This document shows, in pieces, positions 58,136 through 64,000 of a DNA stretch of 64,000 nt (positions are counted from its first letter, which is position 1; every line of letters begins with the position of its first letter). The stretch spans positions 129,184,001 through 129,248,000 of the forward strand of contig CM032230.1 in assembly GCA_019009955.1 (NCBI GenBank). Reading direction: 5' to 3'. A model generated the notes under the pieces. That model did no database searches. It was not told the origin of the DNA and worked only from the letters and a program-made list of their open reading frames with translations. This DNA is from Riptortus pedestris (Eukaryota; Arthropoda; Insecta; Hemiptera; Alydidae). The position numbers and the translations under genes were made by a program.

Positions 58136-58372
58136 GAGTAGATCAGAGACCAGACCCCCCCGCGACCATCCTGCCTGTGGACGGGATCTAAGAAAGGCAA
58201 AAGCATTAGTCATCCCGGGTAGTATCAGATGTACGTAATCTTTAGACTCCCTTATCCACAAGCGCTTCGACACTAGCGCGCTCTGGCACCGACCTCCTAA
58301 AATAATGTTTCCCCTTTGCCGGGATCGAACCTTCAATACTTACTGAAGGTAAAGGTAGATGTACGCCTTAAC
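58136..58372 (-). mobile_element. SINE-2, tRNA-derived, 5' part with box B
   Basis: GCCGGGATCGAACCTTC is the complement of a box B (GGTTCGATCCCGGC); the A-box-like GTTAAGGCGTACATCTACC lies further upstream on the minus strand. The body ACTAGCGCGCTCTGGCACC matches 20.0 and 33.1 kb. Confidence 0.7.
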
Positions 58373-59825
<1,453 letters not shown>

Positions 59826-60329
59826 CTTTATCAAGGTTAGTTTGGCAGCTTCTTGTTTACCTTTTTCAATTATTAGCTTTATTCATAAAATTTTTAAATT
59901 ACATCAAATATCCGTCTTACAAGGGATATTCTGTAACCACTCGATAGCAAGGAGAAAAGTTCCTCAAAAAAGGCATTCCAGAATCCTGTTGGTAATTCGC
60001 GATGAAGGTACATATTGCAACTCTTTAATTTATACCTCTATTCTAAGTAGAATACAGTGCCAAATAGATTTATGGGGCGAAGTCCATAACAAATCGTTTC
60101 ATAGTGAACAGAAAGCCAATATCAAGAACAGAGGCAGTAAATCAAATATGTGCAACAAAATAAAATTAGAAAATTACAGATTAAATTTCATTCCATGTTA
60201 GCGAACGGGATGTGCCGCCAACCCAGTAAGGTAGAGAATTGACTAAAGCACCATTCATACATATAGATGCGAGGATAAAGATGCTACAGAGGCAACTAGT
60301 AAAGTATATGTCTGCTGTCCTGTACCTGC
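59826..60329. other. Unassigned AT-rich sequence
   Basis: One 119-codon open frame (59,842-60,201) starts with TTG and shows no domain; I do not call it a gene. Confidence 0.4.
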
Positions 60330-60450
60330 ATTTAAAAGATTGAGATTGTACTAGAGAAGCGATTTTCGACCAAATATTCTCAAATGTCCATCGAACCTAC
60401 CTTGGAAAGGGCAAAAAATAATACTCACTTATTTTAGTGGATTTCCCTTT
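60330..60450 (+). repeat. Decayed family A left module
   Basis: GAGATTGTACTAGAGAAGCG, AATGTCCATCGAACCTACC. Confidence 0.55.
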
Positions 60451-60489
60451 TAAGTTGTTATAACATGAACCTTTTTATTCTAAGCCTGT

Positions 60490-60645
60490 CTTTAGACAAA
60501 CGTCGTTCGAAGACATAAGCTCTTTTGTCGAAAGTCATTTTGACAAATGTCTTAAGATAAACGTCGTTTGAACAAGCTTCATTTGATTGACGCAAGCTCT
60601 TGAGTCTAAAGTCATTTTTATCTGAACAAGTATCTTAACACAAAG
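60490..60645. repeat. Two-unit imperfect tandem repeat, about 75 bp
   Basis: AGACAAACGTCGTT...AAGCTCTTTTGTCGAAAGTCATTTT is followed by a second version beginning AGATAAACGTCGTTTGAAC. Confidence 0.5.
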
Positions 60646-60779
60646 CAGTTTCACCTTAATTGCAATCGTTCAAACGAAACTTCGAGTCGCTGATGAGTCT
60701 ACGTATTACAAAAACCAACACCAGCAAGAAAGGAGCTTTTATATATGTCATACTGTATGTCGTATGTATACTGAGATTC

Positions 60780-61318
60780 CTTTATACTTATATCTTTTAT
60801 AAAATTAAATAATTTGTCTAGCTCTTTGGGGTCACCCCCAAGGGCACTGCAATTTCAGTGGAAATATTGCATTCTTTTCGAATAATTGTATACATATGGC
60901 ATTCCAATATGTGTTACTCTTCCCACATATCGGGGGCTGATCTCTTGCCCTAAATATGCATAAATCTTGTGTGTTTTATTCGGAGTATCCCTAGTACTTC
61001 TTCGTCTCTTCTGTTGTCTTTTGTCGAATATTTCCATGGACGGATGGAGGTTTTAATAGTTTTTAGCTTATTGTTCTGGGTTTCGTTCCACATTTGTTGC
61101 CAGTTATCATCAATATCTTCTTTGAGTGGTTGATAGAGCTCTGTAGATGTAATTGTTGTCGGGGTGATGAAGTCGAGTGGAACAATTGTTTTATACTCTT
61201 TTTTTTTTTCTTTTTTTATATTAGCTCTTTCTTCATAGAACGAAGAATGATGAGAAGTTTCAGAAGTAAACAGGAAATACCTTAAATCTTCATTGGTCAA
61301 GTGTAATCCATTTTGCAC
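60780..61318 (-). pseudogene. C-terminal fragment of an I-type LINE (downstream of RNase H)
   Basis: On the minus strand an open frame contains NWQQMWNETQNNKLKTIK, RRDEEVLGILRIKHTRFMH and then, after a stop-free switch of frame, SPRYVGRVTHIGMPYVYN. These fit the I-type pattern W...W...NKL..IK...RR.EVVL.RLRIGHTRLTH followed by a Cys/His region, where the cysteines are lost here. It supplies the part that is missing at the end of the 18.4-kb remnant, but orientation and location show a separate copy. Confidence 0.6.
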
Positions 61319-62441
61319 AGTGTCAAAATTTGTTTAGCTAAAATACGTGGCGTAAATTGGGTAATATTGCTAATGTAACGAACTTTATAATTTATCCATT
61401 AAAAAAAAAAAAGGATGAGAAAATAAAAAATAAAGAAGTAAACTAGCAAAAATGACGGCTTTGAAGGGGAAGAGCTCTCACAAGAAAGCCCCGCCCCTCA
61501 AACTGGTTGGGGCCATTGAGAAGTTTGTAACAGTATTTTGTGCATTTGTTCTTTATTAAGTTAGCCGTAGCACCGTCCGGAGACCCCTTGGCTTAATTCT
61601 CTAAAGAGACGGAGTGGGGGGGGAGGCCTTTAGCATGGTTACAAACTCAATAAAACACTTTTCCAGCGTCCCCTGTAAGTTTTAGCTGTTGAAGATTACC
61701 TGAAAGCACTCTGGAAAGCTTCGGAGCAAGTTCACAAGTTCTAAATTTAAAATGAATAGGGACAACCTCACGCCTCTCTCGCCCCTTCCTCTTCTTCTTC
61801 TTTGCCACTTCTTGGTGGCAACTGTTACAAATGTTCTTCATTAAAAAGACTTAATTACCGGTGTCATTCCGCGAAGTGGGCCTCGCCTCATTATACTAAG
61901 TTATCCAGGTTTGAAAGTATTGCGGTAAATTGTTTTCATCAATAAAGGCTTCGCGAATCGGAAATCGACAGAATTATCGGAAAAGTCTTATTTTGCAGAC
62001 TCTGCCATTATAATTGAATAATAATTTCAAAAATATATCTATTACTTCTGGTTAATCAAAAGATGTATTTGGTTAATTGTTACTGATTCATGGGTACAAT
62101 TTGTAATGGTTATGTAGAATCTATTATTTGATGGTCGATATCAAGTTTTATGAACCTCATTTCATGGATTTGTGTGTGTGTTGTATTTCAACATAAAGCT
62201 CTCCGCCAGCGAATTTTGAAATATTAAACTTTTACAAAATCTGTACGTTGTTAGTTTCATAAATCAGTCAAAAATATGCATTAATAACATATCTTGTTCA
62301 TTAAGGGTCTTTCATGGTCACCTAATAAAATGCCTTTAAATTAAATCTTATATGATTCGTTGAAGGAGAATTGGCCTAAAATGGAGATGTGTCACACCAC
62401 TCACTTGCTACAGAGAGCTTGTCGATTAGATTTAGATGTAG
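61319..62441. other. Unassigned AT-rich sequence
   Basis: No gene or named repeat recognised. Confidence 0.4.
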
Positions 62442-62534
62442 CTATGCTTCTGGAATCGATTTTTCAAAACTCGAAACATTGTTGGTAATCGATTTTTACA
62501 CTGTTTGTCATTTAAATATATCGATATTATCAGC
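62442..62534 (+). repeat. 93-bp direct repeat, left copy
   Basis: CTATGCTTCTGGAATCGATT through CGATATTATCAGC. It matches 63,876-63,968 over the same length with about six mismatches. Confidence 0.9.
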
Positions 62535-62649
62535 GGAGTGTCAGTTGTTGGAATGCTTGGACAGTGGATTGGCCTTCACCTTTCTAGCAAAGATGTACAA
62601 GCTCGGAGAGGTTTTCAGGGCTCGAGAACCCCTTGGGATGGAGTTTAGC

Positions 62650-63770
62650 CTCGGTTTGTCAGCTATGCAAGGATCCAGAATTTTCGGAATAAGGATAAGA
62701 AGGCGGCGGTTGCGGAGATTCTAGGAGAAGCTAAACCTGGTGGTATTCATGGAGGAGGTGAGCTGGAGGCTTACTGGCCACCCATTATTGAGAAGAGGTC
62801 GAGCCCATGGATAGCTTCCCGTGTTGAAGGACCTTGGATCAATGATTCCTTATCGTGATTCCTTATCACGCTGAAGGAAGCCGTATTTGCCCGAAAGAAA
62901 TTCCACGTCTAAACTGGACGATGTGTCATCAGAGAAATGGCTGGCAATTCCTACGTGAGGCTGTCTTTAATTGTATTTTGGTTATATGTAAGTTACTCTA
63001 TGGGCAGCTTCGGGGCACGATGATGCCTAAATCAGGCAGTCCAGTTAGCCGTGGTGACTACCGTCCGATCGCTTTGGCCTCTTATATTGTTCGTCATTTT
63101 CACAAAATTTTGGTGTTCAGATTGGCATCATCCGGTGCAGAAAGGGGGTTCTGGGTGGCATTGATGGAGTTGCTAGCATTGTTTTTCTTTTGGACTCTGT
63201 GTGCCAGAATGCTTGGAGGAAGAAGCGAAATATATTTTTAGCAATTCTGGATATCAAAAAGGATTTTGATTCGGTCATTCTTCAGGAAGGAAATCATGGC
63301 TGTGGCTGGGACCCGGGGTCTTCCTGAAGCATGTTTTAGATATCTTGGCGGTATGCGGAGAGCGCCTCCGAGGTCTATGCTGTTGGTCGATGTACGAGGG
63401 ACATTTTGCCTGGCCGTGGGGTCAGGCAGGGTTACCCTATTTCACTGATTTTATTCAATATGGTCATTCACCATGTAATTGACACATCACCGACCCGAGT
63501 CGATGTCTGTTGGGTACTTGGTCGGTTGTTTATTGCCTATGCGGACGACCTCATTCTAGCATCCTTGGAAGAATATCTCAACGTGTCTCTCAAACGGCTG
63601 GAAAGTACGCTTCTGGATTGTGGTTTGGAGCTAATCCCAAAGAAGTGTGTCGGGTCGGAGCTTCGGTCCTCAGGCAGAAGTAGGATGGTCAAGGCTTGCC
63701 CGGCATCGGGTCTTGAAGTTTCCGAATATCCTGTTCGGGCCCTTTTGTGCTTAACTCGATGGCCGTAATG
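62650..63770 (+). pseudogene. R2-type non-LTR reverse transcriptase fragment
   Basis: Pieces in order: KKAAVAEILGEAKPGG and YWPPIIEK (about 62,700-62,810), GDYRPIALASYIVRHFHKIL (about 63,053), LPGRGVRQGYPISLILFNMV (about 63,405-63,465), and the catalytic motif AYADDLILAS (YADD codons 63,538-63,549). The YRPI..AS and GRGVRQG.P.S..LFN patterns are those of R2-like elements with an RT preceded by a linker. Several frameshifts break it, and the N-terminal zinc finger and the restriction-like endonuclease are not present. Whether the source was site-specific cannot be told here. Confidence 0.65.
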
Positions 63771-63875
63771 TCTAAGATTGATATAGCACCACTGAAGTCG
63801 CAGCAGAAAATGGAACCCTAACCCGGTGGTTCCATGGGATAGTGCTTGGAAAACCCAACCCGATTTAGCTCTAAA

Positions 63876-63968
63876 CTATGCTTCTGGAATCGATTTTTCA
63901 AATCTCGAAACTTTGTTGATCATCGATTTTTACACTGTTCATCATTTAAATATATCGATATTATCAGC
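63876..63968 (+). repeat. 93-bp direct repeat, right copy
   Basis: See 62,442-62,534. The preceding GATTTAG is also shared, but sequence diverges on both sides. Confidence 0.9.
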
Positions 63969-64000
63969 TTAGTTGTTAGGTCTCCATTTTTGTTTGTCTT

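Noticed and set aside
59842..60201. 119-codon open frame
   Set aside because: Starts with TTG, no recognisable domain, low-complexity AT-rich composition; likely chance.

Overview
This is an AT-rich eukaryotic (metazoan) interval that reads as a dense graveyard of transposable elements. I recognise no complete host gene, no functional tRNA or rRNA gene, no operon and no CRISPR array. The families present (Rep/helicase rolling-circle elements, I-type and R2-type LINEs, tRNA-derived SINEs, Tc1/mariner relatives, solo LTRs with a TATA box plus a TCAGT initiator) suggest an invertebrate, most likely an arthropod. That is an inference; no species-diagnostic gene is present.

The backbone is one repeat family, called 'family A' here, with about 30 copies or pieces on both strands. 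A canonical copy has: a left end AGCAGATTTCCC that opens a 20-nt perfect palindrome (GATTTCCCTTAAGGGAAATC); about 100 bp with the block GTCCATCGATCCTACC; a long (TA)n tract; a body starting TGTCTGTTACCGCTCTAGCGG; runs of G and then of C; and a right end with GGGAAATCTGC (inverse of the left end), a short hairpin ACGCAGCCCCTGCGT and a T run. Subterminal inverted repeats, internal microsatellite, 3' hairpin, T-rich target and no target duplication match Helentron-associated elements (HINE/DINE-like). The cleanest full-length copy is 38,318-39,325. Copies are nested in each other, in two cases at the same internal T-rich site.

Layout. 1-9 kb: nested family A copies, a broken mariner-type element with tandem-repeat ends, a perfect 42-bp hairpin insertion and SINEs. 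9-13 kb: nested family A with a complete canonical non-autonomous Helitron inside its TA tract, then an unexplained open frame on the minus strand. 13-17 kb: an inverted copy of the 5.5-6.2 kb composite, a foldback element and SINEs. 18.4-20 kb: a decayed I-type LINE (RT plus RNase H). 20-35 kb: Helitrons, solo LTR, family A copies, SINEs, minisatellite. 35-38 kb: an internally deleted LINE that keeps ORF1, back to back with the C-terminus of another LINE. 39.7-42.9 kb: an open 1,062-codon Rep/PIF1-helicase frame, truncated at both ends exactly at TA blocks and flanked by family A ends. 43-62 kb: more family A, a 22-bp minisatellite, gag-like and RNase H-like LINE fossils, MITEs, a second solo LTR. 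62.4-64 kb: an R2-type RT fragment between 93-bp direct repeats.

The pieces act together as a nested mobile-element landscape: the (TA)n core of family A has repeatedly received other elements (Helitron, Rep/helicase segment, LTR element, probably mariner). Boundaries of degraded repeats are approximate (tens of bases); those given as exact were read base by base.
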